Shown here one piece after another: positions 13,334-25,080 of a DNA stretch of 64,000 bases. The translations under genes and the position numbers were made by a program. The DNA comes from Cyanoderma ruficeps (lineage: Eukaryota; Chordata; Aves; Passeriformes; Timaliidae). Location: contig VZDJ01000056.1 of NCBI GenBank assembly GCA_008694505.1, positions 6,389,205 through 6,453,204 of the forward strand, in the 5' to 3' direction. The notes beneath the pieces were generated by a model. That model searched no databases. It was not told where the DNA came from and worked only from the letters and a program-made list of their open reading frames with translations. Every line of letters begins with the position of its first letter. The stretch's first letter is position 1.

Positions 13334-16300
13334 GGAGGCAGATCTGGGGCTCTCCTGAAAATAGCACCTTGCTCACCTTGTCCTTATCTCCTCACTATGA
13401 GATAGAAAGAAATGATGTTTCATCTTTATCTCCCCCAATACTGCTGCTAGTTCTGAACCCAGACTTGCCTCTTTACTACAAAGTTTGTGTAAGGCTTTTT
13501 ATCCTGGGAGGTTGACTCTCTGCAGGCTACTCCTCTTTCCCTCCTGCTTTTTCTTCTTCCCAGCCCTCCAACGCTGCTCTGTATTTTCCACTGTAGCCCA
13601 TGTACTGGGGGAGGGGGGAGGTGGTATCAGGTCTGTTAACCCAAACCAGCCCTTCACCCAGGAAACCATCCACAGATTTGCTTCAGCCACCCTCCATCAC
13701 TCAGCTGGGACATCCAAGGGCTGAATCCTGCAGCCAGAGTCTCCTCACCACCTTCCCTTCAGCTTTGTTCACTCCTCATTTTGGGAGCAGAGCCTGAATG
13801 AAGCCATAGTTGTGCAAACACTTTGGAGAGCTGTGCTGTCTGAAGTAGTGGGCAGAGTTGCACAGAAGGAGCATCAGTTCACCCAAAGTCTCCAATTCTG
13901 ATGACCAACATCAACAACTTTCTCTGAACTTTGTTTTTTTTTAATCTCTGCTATATTAATCCCCATGTGTATGAATGTGGTATTACTTACATGCATGCCT
14001 ATGGAAAGATTTGCTTCCTAAAGTTATTCAGTCTGCCAAAACTCCTTCCCAATTTTAAGTGCTGCAGCTTAAACTGTTTTGTTATTCTTCAAAGGCTATT
14101 TATGAAATTGTATGATAGAAGAAAATTGTGCTCCATGTTCAAAATTCTTTTATAAAACCCTCAGTAAAACATAAGTTGGATGTTTTTTAAATTGCCAACA
14201 GATTTCAAAGGAACAGCTGTTTGTCGACAAATTCCCCACCAGAAAAGCAATGACTGGGGTATACCACATCACATTTCCTTTGTGAGCCCTGGTACTGCCA
14301 GGAAAGGTGACTTCAAACCTGAAATTTCAGATGAAAACAGCATGAGAAGATTAGAAATGTTCAAAGTCCAAACTAAACTTGGATGAGAATTTTTCAGGTG
14401 ATTCTTTCAGCCTCCACAGATGAATGAGACATCTGTGGATTTAGACAAATACTTCCACATGATCTCTCCATTCTATCTGAGAAGTCAATGACACTGGAAT
14501 ACCACCCCTGTAAGTGTCCCCTGGGTCCATGACTTGTGTCTGTACAGAATCCAGCACAGCAGAAGGAGAACATTACCAGCCCATGGCAGAGCTATAAATA
14601 CACTTATAAACATATATATTTTAAAAAAAGCCACACAAAGATGACTTAAATTACTTTTACCTGGCCACAAGTACGTAACACCAGTATTCACAGGCAGAAA
14701 GTCATCTCTTTCACTGCCATCAGTAGCTGAACAGAAGATTTAATTAGGGGGTGTTTAAAATATTTTCAAACAAATTAGCAATACTTCATATGTCTTCATT
14801 TCACAGATGTATACAAAATTTGTAAAGTAAAGCAATTATCTTTATGACTTGGTAAATCATCTTTAGTCAGAAACCTTAGGGTATAACCAGAAATGAGTAT
14901 ATGAGGTCAAACAGCACCAATAAGGATGGCAGAGAAGGTCAGCTTCTTATAAAGAACTTAGATTTTTTCATGCAAACCCCAGAGATCTTTCAATTCCTGC
15001 TGAAACCTGTGGCAGGTAGGGATGCAGGACCTGGCCTTACATGAATACCATAGTGATACTGAGCACCACAGTGTCTGGTGCTCCACTGCAGTGTCTCCTG
15101 AGGTCTAAATGACTCCTGAGATCAGAAGCAGCAGTTTCTCCCACTCCTCTGTCTATGCAGGTGGGTTCATCTCTGGTCCTACAGTAGCTACTTAGAGAGA
15201 AAGCACACTTTTATTTTTAATGGTGGTACATCGCCAGGGATTTTTTAGTTTGGAACTTGGTCCTCATTTTCCAGAAGGCCATATGGGATTTTTTTGCACT
15301 CTAAGCAGCTTTATTTAATATGGAAAGTAGAATATCTTTTAAAACAGAAACCAGCTGCGTAGTTTATGGGTATCATCATATGGCTCTGCTTTTTGTTTCC
15401 TTGCTTAACTGGAGTTTGGGGTTTCCAAGTTGCCAAGCTGCTAACACTAGTAAATGGAGTTTATTAGAGACAGTGTTTGTTGAACAATAACATTTTATAT
15501 AGTCTGTCACTGTCTAGTACCTTAGATGAGTTACACATTTCTATTCTCTATTTTTGCCCTGATTTTTTTTGGCACTTAAAATCCCATTTTCAGCTGTGCA
15601 CACCAGAGACCAAAATCGAAGACATGATCCTGTGCTTGCTTATGCCTAAAATCTGCAAAGCCATCCCTGACCAAAGTCACAGAATCAGACCTCCAAGGGT
15701 TAATCCCACGGTGCCTTTTGACAGAGTTTAGCCAGCAGGAAGGGATTGGATGGCAGATGAAATACCTCCCCAGGAGATCCCTTCCAGGAGAGGGGCCCCT
15801 GTGCTCGGTTGTAAAAGATAATGTGTCCATTCAAAGGCTGTCCCACGGCAGGAGCACAGACTGGGGTGGGTGCGAGGACTGGGAGAGGCTCAGATCCTCA
15901 TGCATCCCCTCCCAAAGGCTCAGCCTCTTCCTGGAGCTTCGGAGCTCTGAGGCATTAGGAGCAAACAAGACTTGCAGTCTAAGATGTCTCTGGAAGTTGC
16001 TCTCACAGGGCTGCTTTCATTTGACTCCTGCAGGCTCAAATTCAATCCCAGCCGGATGCACAGAGGTGAGCACAGCTTCTGCTTGGCCCTTTGGTGGCTA
16101 AATTGCACATGTACGGCAGGGGCATCACTCAGTAGAAATGTTAGGGGGCAGATGAAATGAGGGCTTTTCACAGCAGCATCCTTCCCCGTTTTTTTCTCTG
16201 CTCTGCAAATATTCTGAGGCAGCTGTGGTTGATATCTCTATCTTGTTATCTGCTGCTCTTCCTCTAATCAGAAAAGATTCATGCACTGCCAGCTTTAAAC

Positions 16301-18384
16301 TTCAGGCTTGCTTTTAGTAGCAGTTAGAAACTTCAGGTATTTTTAGAGCTCCCTTTCACCAGGAGTCCCCTGGGTTTTAGAGGAACTGGGCTTTTAAACA
16401 AGCACTCTGTGGGTGCAGCACACAGGGAACTGGGGTTACACCGAGTTCCTTCCCTGCTCGAGAATTATGGCTTCTTTGACTACTGCTAACTCAGCTCTGA
16501 AAAAGGTGATTTATCTTCATGGTTCATAAAAATACTTCTGGAGAAATTTCCCTTTTCCTGTCCCCCTTTGGAATAACTACACTGCAACATGTCTTGGATT
16601 TAAAAACAAATACGGCCTGGAAAATAATATCTTTGGATTTCCCCACTCATACCTTCTGCAGTACACAATGGCTTCACTCCCAGCTTTAAATTAGATGAGT
16701 GCTATGCTAGCAATATACTTCCCATACGCACTGAGAGCAAGGCATAAAACGCTCCAGCAAATAGGCTCAGTAGACATTTGCTTGCCAAGTATTAGCTGTT
16801 GCTAGAAGGTAATTTTGAGTCCTAGATTTAAAAGGCCGTTACCAATACAAAAGGTTTTGGTGCTTGATTTTCTTTGAATTACTTTGGAAAATTAAAAAAA
16901 GAAATTGCTTGCACCTTGAAGAACTTGTGAGATTTATTAATGGTTATCAAATTTTCCAGTGTATTCATTCAGGTATAAGTGATGCACAACTTCTGTACAC
17001 TGAGCATCTAAAAGACCTTCGAGCCTATATCTGTGTGCATCGTGTGTCCCTGACTGCTCCATTGCCTTGGCATATAGCTCTTTTGTAAACATTCCTTAAA
17101 TATTTACAGTACATGGGTACAGAATTTGTGGCTGGGGAATCCACAACGAGATATCATAGGTTCACAGAACAACAGAACTGCAACTGTCTCAAAGTTAACA
17201 GCTTACTTGGCTTTTTTAAAAAACGTTGGAATAAGATTCCGATCCTTCCAAAAAACATGTATATCTAATGCAATGTTGTGATTAGTCCAATGAAGTCAAT
17301 AAAGACAGTAACCAAGCAAAAACTGGAACATATGAATGTACTTTTGCAAGTCTGAGGAATGAGGAAAAGCAAATGTATCCCCTTGGGTTTTAGCAATCAG
17401 AGAACATATGTATTAATAATGTGCAATACCCAGTGCAGTGCATGGAAAGCCATAAAAACGTGAGCCATTGGAGACGGGTTCCTATATAAGAATTCCATTG
17501 CTCTTAGAGGTATATCCATTGATATCTACACACAAATCAAATGTAACAATAAGAATTGGTTTGGCAAAAGCTCCCAGACACTAATGGATAACACAGACCA
17601 AAAATGCTTCTCTGGCCTTTTGTTAGCAATTGAATGCTGTTCCTCACTGGAGACATCCACAGCAGAAACCAACCCTGGGGCTAAACTGGGAGGGTAGCTA
17701 AAGCTAACCCATTTTTGTCTACAGAAACCTTCTAGACACATAAATGTGTTTTACAGATGTCCAGTGCTAATTTACCCAACCCAGAAGAATACACTTAATA
17801 GCACAAAGAGGGGTGCTGGGTTTAATGCACAGCCAGGGAGCTGCTTCTCAACACCACCTGCAGCTAGAGCAGACACTGGAAAGCATTTTACAGCTGAGCA
17901 GACTAATCCTCTCCCGCTGCTATCAAGTGGTGCAAGGCCCATCTCTCCTGTGGAGTTTGGCACTGGCCAGCACAAAGGGCTGATGCTGCCTTTGGTCCTG
18001 GGGTGCAAGCGCTGCTGCCAGAGCTTCAGCTCTTGTGTTCCACTTTTGGAGCAAATGGAGCCTGGACTAGCATGCTCTAGGCAGAGAAAAGGGCAAAATT
18101 TTAGATGGAACTCCACCAGGAACCAGGCACACAGAAATGTCCTGTCCCACGTCTCTCCCATAGTGCAGCTCTAGATGACAAACAAGTTTGAGCCTTGCTC
18201 TCCTTCCAGCACAGGCATTTGTGTCCTGTCAGAATCTGGCTCTAGGTTTGGAAAGGGAAATTACTACTCCTTTCCTGAAAGTCAATTACTGCTGTTTCAA
18301 TCCCAGATAAACTGGAGAAAGGCTGCCAAGAAATTCCAAATACATTCAAGGCCAAGTTTCTACAGGTGTCCGCACAGTTACAGT
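13334..18384. other. unique non-coding DNA, no gene seen
   Basis: No supported exon. A G-rich plus-strand tract (G5, G6 and short G runs) lies at 13607-13624. Frames at 15718-16101, 17746-18174 and 17772-18161 are 127-142 codons, but they overlap on opposite strands or lack any family resemblance. No transposon was recognised before the LTR at 18385. Confidence 0.6.
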
Positions 18385-18505
18385 TGTGAGAAACGACTTT
18401 TAAAAGAGGTTTATTAAACCTTAACAAAATAAAACAGAAGACTGAATAAGGAGAAAGAACAGTGCTGGGAGTATCCATGACCATCTACAAAATGGCTGCT
18501 CTGCA

Positions 18506-18512
18506 TTTTATA
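18506..18512 (-). promoter_or_regulatory. LTR TATA box
   Basis: TATAAAA on the minus strand lies between the CCAAT boxes and the AATAAA signal of the LTR. This spacing is normal for a retroviral U3 promoter. Present activity is unknown. Confidence 0.6.
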
Positions 18513-18623
18513 CTCCTGGTGTGACATCAGCCAACCTTGGCCCTGCCCCAGGCCTGTCAGTCAACGCCACTTCACCGTCCATTGGTGGAGATAATTTTCC
18601 TTCAACTTGATTGGTGGTCAGGT

Positions 18624-18637
18624 GTTGCCATAGTAAC
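18624..18637. promoter_or_regulatory. RFX X-box motif inside LTR
   Basis: GTTGCCATAGTAAC fits the RFX-family X-box pattern, two half sites GTNRCC and RGYAAC separated by two bases. It sits 9 bp from the nearer CCAAT box, an arrangement in which RFX and NF-Y factors are known to cooperate in other promoters. Occupancy in this genome is not known. Confidence 0.5.
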
Positions 18638-18825
18638 AAGCCAGCTCTCCCCAAATGCCCCCACTACGAAGGCCTTCCGGTGACAGCAGTGCAAGGAAAG
18701 GGGACTATGGGAGGACATATCACAATAACATAACTATACATCTACAAAACTTCCTCTAACATACACATAATATTCATCCCTTAATTGTGAGAGCCGACCA
18801 TCTCATTACTCATCTATAACACAGT

Positions 18826-21800
18826 CAACTCCGAGCTGACACACCACATAGAGAGTAGAGGAACACATGCATCAGTCTGAGGGAGTAAAACAAAGTAGTA
18901 TTAAGGAAGCTATGAAATCCATGCCCATTTCCTAAAAACATGGAATGTAATCTGCAAAAACATCCTTGATACTGGTTATGCAAAAGTATTTCAGATACAT
19001 GCTGAGCAGTTGGATTAATCTCTTTACTTCCTTCCCCTCCGCTTCTGTAGTGATTTAAAACATCCTTCTAGTAAAGGATCCAGTGTTTGGAGTGGGAAAA
19101 AGTACTTACTAGAAGATTAAAGGAATTTAAGCTTGCCAAAGATAACAAATGGACTCAAAACTCAGCTACTCCTTGTGGAAGGAGAGATCAGAGTTTGGTT
19201 AGCAGACCTGGTAGCAGTTTGTGGGAGACTTTATGACAGCAAGAGCAAAGAGGCCCCAGGTTCTGCTCGGTAGAGGAATTGATGTGCAAACCCACCCTTT
19301 GCCAGCTCAGCCAAAGTCTAGGGCCTCTGCAGGAAGGAGATTAACAGCCAACAATTCAAAAAGGGAAAAGGCACAGTTCACTTGCCAAAACTTGTTCTGC
19401 CAAAGTCTGACTCTGCTCCCGCCCTCAGAGACACCTGCCATTGTCCCCAGTGGGGCACTGCCCTTGCTCACAGTCCCAGGGTGATACACCGTTGATGTGT
19501 TCCCTTAATGGCTCCTAAGAATATCCCAGCATTGGCAATTTCTATTTCCTCTGACCACATCTATTCAAAGCATCAATGCGTGAGGTTTTCCATTCTTCGG
19601 TTCTCTTACATTGTCTCAGAAGAATATGCTTGAAACTATTAACTGCTTTCTAGCCTGAAGATTTTTTTTTTGTTTTTGCATCCCAGCATCCCATCTAATG
19701 CTCTGCATTTTCTTTTATCTCTGTATGAATAATTTTATTATCAACCTGTGCAGCAATATGATCGGAGACTTCAAATGTTAGGGGGTCCTCCTTGTGTATT
19801 TGCAATAATGCTTTGCTTTTTATTTTCCATGGTCACAATAGTCTATTTTAATTTTAAACACTATGGTTTTTAATGTGGTGCATGCTTCATTTTGATAGAA
19901 AGGTGATACAAGCAATGCAACCTTGGTCACAATTAGTTTTTCATAACAGTCTGGCATTTAGGATCGACCAATTTTCTTCAAGAAAAAGATAAATCAAGAG
20001 AATGAAAAAAATGTATCAAGGATTTTTCTATTTAACTTTTTGGGCTTAGAGCCTTGAAGGTCATGTTTAAACCCAGGATTAAGCCAACCATGAAGATTAA
20101 AAATTGTATATTGAAAAAGAGATGCAGAGGCTTCTAAGCAACCATGAACACTTTAAGAAGCTTGAAGTTATGAGCAGAACAGCAATAAAATGGCATGTTA
20201 AGAACATTGTTCCAATAACACTGCAAGAATCATTAATTTATAGTGGAGTTTATTTCATACTTATCTGAAAAGGTTCAGTGACAGAGCACCTATAACTATG
20301 CATTTCTGAAAGGGCCGAAGAAGTTTCTCTAAGAAACTTTTCTGTAGGAGTTTCTCCTGTATAGATGTTACCAGGCTAAATAAATTGGATGCAGTGTGTG
20401 TGGAACAGGGACGTGAGGCTGAGGTGAATAAAGATATTTCAGCAATTAGGGTATTTCTGTCTGAATGCACCTCTCAATTAGCTACAAAACTCAGTGGTCC
20501 AGGCAGTAGCTGTAGGTGCTGGAAAGCTTGAGCAGTCTAGCAGGAAACTGCTGTATTGCCTTACAACAAGATGACATGAAAGTACCATTAAAGCATGAGA
20601 ATATTGGAATATTTGTTTGAACATCTTTCACTGAAGTTGGTGTTTACCCTGCTGCTAAGCCTGTGAGAGTGCTGTATTTAGGAAAGGCTGGGACTCTGCC
20701 AGTGGGTCCTCTACGCTTCAAGATGTCAGCTCGTCAGAAGACTTTATGAGAATGTATTGATGCTGATGAGACTTTCATCACAAAAGGTTTTCTCAGCAAA
20801 GGCCAGGAGATAGTCGCTGTGGTGTAAGGAATTGCCTAATTACAGGGGACCTCCTCAGGAACCTGAGACAATCAAATTTAAGAGCTTGTGTGGTGACTCA
20901 GAGCAAGAGGCACCTCCCAAAGCCCATGCAATTGGCCTTGCCCTTAGGCTCTCTTATTCCTGAATAAGCTCTTTATATCTTTTTTTCTTCAGAAACTTTT
21001 GGGAGGCCTTGAGTTTGTGTTGATCCAGAACAGAAAAATCTCTGAAATCTAAAAAATCTTCAATAAGAAGAGAAGCCCGTTTCTCCCCCAGCTCTTTTTC
21101 CTGAAGTCATTGATTCAACCAGAAGTGGAGATTTCTGAGGGAAAGACTGCAAAGAACATCATTGCTGAATCCTCTTCTTCACAATTCGAGAACATCAATC
21201 AATGCCAGTATCCCAAGTAAATCAAAGCACAGATTATTTTGTCTTCCAGCTTAGTCTGCCTAAAGGATCAACCCAAAATTTCTCAGAAAATGCTGCTTGT
21301 TGCCACCAGCCATCTCATTAACAAGGGACCCATCAGTCTGCACATTTGCAGCCCCTCACAGGATACCCTCAGTAGCTCACAGCTTGGCACAAGGGCCTGG
21401 GGAGCCTCCCCACATATTTTGGCAAGGACAGCTGTGAACACTCCTGACATCCTGGCATCTTCTCCATGGATCAGGGCATGACCAGGCCTCGCAGCCATAG
21501 AAAGAAACAGGCATGGGGAAGGCAGGAGAGCTTTACTTCACAGCAGAGGGGAATAAAGCAACTTTGTAATTCACTAAAATCTCTTTGGGAGGCTGTTTTC
21601 AGATTCAAATGATTTTCCTTTGCACAAAACCAGCATCAGACCCTGTCATTTCTGACCTATTGGAGAAATCTTGGAAGGATAAGGTGTACCCCAGAAATGG
21701 ATTCGGGTGCTTGCAGCTTTGCCATTTTTCACTCGATTTTCTACTTGAAGCTCAATCATAAAATAGCATTCACAAGAAATGTGCCTTTCCAGCTGCAGTG

Positions 21801-23000
21801 ACTGGAGGCATGTGATGTCTGGACCTGTAAAGACATCTTGGGCGTGCAGGTTGCCATGGAAGCTGGAGGTACAGAGTATATCCACAGCTTTCCCTCAATT
21901 TTAATGAAGGGCCATGGTTGTTTTGGAAAGCTCAGCCCTGGGACAAAAGATATATTCACTTTGTTGATTGATTTTCCCCGGGCAGCATGCTCTCAAAGTG
22001 GATTCTGAGCTCTAGAAGGGTGTTTCAGCTCAAGTCCTTGGCTGCATTCATGCTTCATCAGCATGTACAATTGCAGCCCTCGCAGACATGATTGATTGAG
22101 CTTTCCACTGGCTGACTCCCACAGAGAGAGCATGTATCAGTTTCTGAGCAGGTATTAGCTCAGATACCAAAACATTGTGCTTAGCACCCAAATCTGGTGT
22201 TTTGTTACCATTTGAGCACTATTTCTGATGATATTTAGCTTTATGCTGCTGTACTTGCTCCAGCTCCACTCCTACCCCCTACTCTTAGATCTGCTGAGAT
22301 TTTCTCCAGGCTGGCTCTCAGGCCAGAGGGTCAGCAGCATCAAACCAGCTCTGGTGGGACACAGCCTCTTTCTACTCCTCTCACCCTGTGCCTGCTTCCA
22401 CATCATGGGAAGGGGATCACATGCTTTGTGTCTTCTGCGACGAATGATTTGTGCAAATTGATAAAACCCAGCCTCAGCTGAGACCAGGGCTGCCTGATGT
22501 CTGACCACAGCATGGGCAGAGTGCCCATGGCTACATTCATCCACAGAGCATTTCGCAGCAAAGGCAAATCCAAGCATCTTGTGGCCACTGTGCTGATGGA
22601 TACGACCCTGCTTTGCCCAGCTCACCTTACACACAGTCATGAAAGCTCCCTTAATAAGCAAGTTTTTATTTCTGGGAATGCCACAAGAATGCTTGGGGTT
22701 TTTTTCCCCCACGATCAAAAGAGGTTTCTCCTCTAGAAACCACAAAAACTTCCTCAGCAACTCCCTGTGTCCTACATCAATTTTATTGCATTCTTCCTGG
22801 CACAGGGAAGGAAAGTGGGTGATGGCAAGATAGCTGCATGTAAGATATCCTCACTGCTTTTGCTGACTCAGAAATTTGAGAAGAACAACAAAAACCAGCA
22901 GACAGCATAACCTGACCAATCATGCTGGAATCCAATTGTATGGCTTGCACAGAACATTTCCAAGGCAGGCTATCATTCTTACTGTTTATGTTGCATCACA
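18826..23000. other. unique non-coding DNA, no gene seen
   Basis: No supported gene. A 162-codon minus-strand frame at 22760-22272 is the longest here but has no recognisable domain, and overlapping frames exist on the other strand. A/T-rich texture dominates around 19600-20250. Confidence 0.6.
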
Positions 23001-23118
23001 NNNNNNNNNNNNNNNNNNNNNNNNNNNNNNNNNNNNNNNNNNNNNNNNNNNNNNNNNNNNNNNNNNNNNNNNNNNNNNNNNNNNNNNNNNNNNNNNNNNN
23101 NNNNNNNNNNNNNNNNNN
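23001..23118. other. assembly gap (118 N)
   Basis: There are 118 undetermined bases. The gap ends directly at a run of 16 T (23119-23134), which suggests that assembly failed at a homopolymer or a simple repeat. Open frames drawn across it are artefacts. Confidence 0.98.
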
Positions 23119-23134
23119 TTTTTTTTTTTTTTTT
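23119..23134. repeat. T homopolymer at gap edge
   Basis: At least 16 consecutive T bases abut the gap. The true tract is probably longer, and could be the tail of a retrotransposed sequence on the minus strand hidden in the gap. Confidence 0.9.
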
Positions 23135-24804
23135 GGTAGAAGCTGCTGCAGAGGTACAGACCTGTTTAGAGAAAAAAAAAAAGAAAGAAATGCTGATGAG
23201 TGCTAAATCTAATTGCCAAAAATGTGCTTTCTGTTAATAAACTCCTAATGAGGGAAGTAGGGAAAAGGACAGTGTCTTATTTCTTGCTCGTGAAAAAAAG
23301 AGAGAGGAAGAAGAGCAATAAACAGTGTAGCTGATTCTGTGGGGTGCAGATAATGGAATGACCTACTGGTCAAAGCTTTAGAGCCATCAGTGCTATGCAC
23401 TACGAGCCTTCCCATTTTGGCTAAGAAAATAAATTTACTTGCTAATAATGGTTGCGAGGTATTACCCAGACTCCAGTGAGAGTATACAAATACTTCCCCA
23501 AAACTGCTGAGTTCCTCCTGATGTGTTAGGAGAGACTGGAGCATGAAGGGAGGAAAGCAATGAAAATGCAGGTGAGGGACGGCCACATTTTCTCATTTCC
23601 TGGCCACAGTCTATTCCCAGCAGCTCCAGTGAAATATGTTACCTCCTCTCCTGTGAGACTAATGCAGCCACAACAGAAATCAAAAGGCACTTGGACTAGA
23701 CAGCACCTAAATCTTTATAGAGCCAAGGAATTCCCACGGGGAAGTAGGTTGGAGCCTTCTAAGCATTTACAGTATTTGTGTCACATCCCAGAACCAGGGG
23801 GTAGAAGTTCTGCTGAAGGTGTTTGTAGGTAAATTCCATGGCTCTGAAGGTCCTGTTAATTTTTAAGAGCTCACAAAGGGCAAGAGAGGTATTTTGGAGA
23901 GGTGAGAGCAGAGGTTGCTTAAGGCAAGTGGAGATAAGAGAGCAGAAAGTAGTAGGCCTACTTTGGTGGTTGTTAGAAGGAAGCCATGCTAGATGGAAAA
24001 TGCAGCAATAAATATCACATTGTGCCTTTACTCCAACAGCCAGAGGCTGCCTTGGGCTTAAAAGCCATTGTGGGTTTGTACACTGCAAGGATGACCTTCT
24101 GCTTGCAAGTACTTTCGCCTCTGGGTGGCTCAAAACACACCTGCAGAGCCAGGAGGCAAGGAGAGTCCTCACCGCACACCCACCCTGCTTTCACCAGCAC
24201 TTGGGCACTTTAAACAGCTTTTAAGTGGCATTTGGTTGTCTCTGGATAGACTGGAGAGAGAAAGGCCAAGTTCTAGTCCCCTCGAGCCACACAGTCTAAC
24301 CATCCTCATCCCTTCCTCACCAATCTGCCCTCACTTTGTCTGTGCCTAGTAAACTGCAGCTTAGTGTGTTGCTTCAAGGCCATTCCTAGAATTAGGAACT
24401 GAAACTAGCCTAGGTCGTTAAACATTTTTTTACAATTACTCAAATAAATGCTTTTAAAACAGTTTACTAGGATGGCTTCAGATTTCGTTACTTATTCCTA
24501 CTTTTGTTTTGGCATTCATCAGCATTCGTGGGAGTGTGCGTGTGTCTGAGCTCCTGCTTGGGGATTTGACCCCATAAAACAGGGCAGAAGGACAGATTTG
24601 CCATATGTTTTTGTAACAGGCAAGAAGAAGAATTACTAACAACAGAGCAGACAACCTCAGGAGCCAGTGCAGCGTCTGAGCCTGGCAGATCCTGAAGGCA
24701 GAATGGGAGGAAGAGGAGATGGGAGGAAGATTTCCCACAGGGCAGCCACTTGCCCTCTTGTACTGCTGCCTGTAGGGAATACAGGGGACAGGTGGAGGAA
24801 ATGC
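23135..24804. other. unique non-coding DNA, no gene seen
   Basis: No supported gene. Frames of 90-137 codons overlap on both strands between 23245 and 24172 and show no domain. No transposon was recognised. Confidence 0.6.
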
Positions 24805-25080
24805 TGACAAGAGAGTGAGCGGCTAAATATAAATTAATCCTGGAACCGTCTCAAGTTCTATACTGTTCATAATTATCTATCATTTTCCTGGGCCAAACAT
24901 TCGCTCCTCTGAAAGTCCCTAATCCATTACCTGCCGTGTAATGCCCCGCTGTAATTTCCTCATCTGCGCTGCAACGTTCCGCCAGGCTTTGATGTTCTGG
25001 CAAGACCAGGAAGGCGCTGAAATTTGGGATTAGCAAACATCCGCAGGCATGATGTAGGCTCTCCAGCCCCAGCACATGTT
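24805..25080. promoter_or_regulatory. candidate conserved enhancer with homeodomain sites
   Basis: This is the most enhancer-like block in the window. It holds three bicoid/OTX/PITX-type sites: TAATCC at 24835-24840, TAATCC at 24920-24925 and GGATTA at 25027-25032. It also has a TAATTA core at 24870-24875. At least eight CpG dinucleotides survive between about 24845 and 25045, although the surroundings are CpG-poor, which suggests constraint or germline hypomethylation. There is no long frame and no repeat character. The role is inferred from motifs only. Confidence 0.35.

Larger units (their letters stand above)
18381..18825 (-). mobile_element. solo LTR of an endogenous retrovirus (minus strand)
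   Basis: Read on the minus strand, this has the layout of a retroviral LTR. A TATAAAA box (plus coordinates 18506-18512) is followed about 90 bp downstream by an AATAAA polyadenylation signal (18410-18415). Two CCAAT boxes lie upstream at 18591-18595 and 18610-18614, and an RFX-type X-box at 18624-18637. My best ends are 18821 (TGTTATAG) and 18385 (TTTCTCACA), giving about 437 bp with TG...CA termini. The flanking CAGT at 18381-18384 and 18822-18825 would be a 4-bp target duplication. Alternative ends were considered, for example TGTGATATGTCC starting at 18724, so the upstream boundary is uncertain. No gag, pol or env remnant lies next to it, so it looks like a solo LTR. Confidence 0.72.

Noticed and set aside
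13607..13624. G-rich tract as a quadruplex
   Set aside because: Only two long G runs plus short pairs; weaker than the tract at 62163, and it does not clearly meet the four-run rule.
17150..17195. Possible minus-strand CR1 tail near ATCATAGGTTCACAGAACAA
   Set aside because: Only a loose match to tail repeats; the diagnostic CCTTCCAAC and GATGATC segments are missing.
22272..22760. 162-codon minus-strand ORF
   Set aside because: No domain or family resemblance, and length within chance for 64 kb on six frames. Overlapping frames are open on the other strand.
22876..23206. ORFs running through the N gap
   Set aside because: They are produced by translating undetermined bases and the T run.
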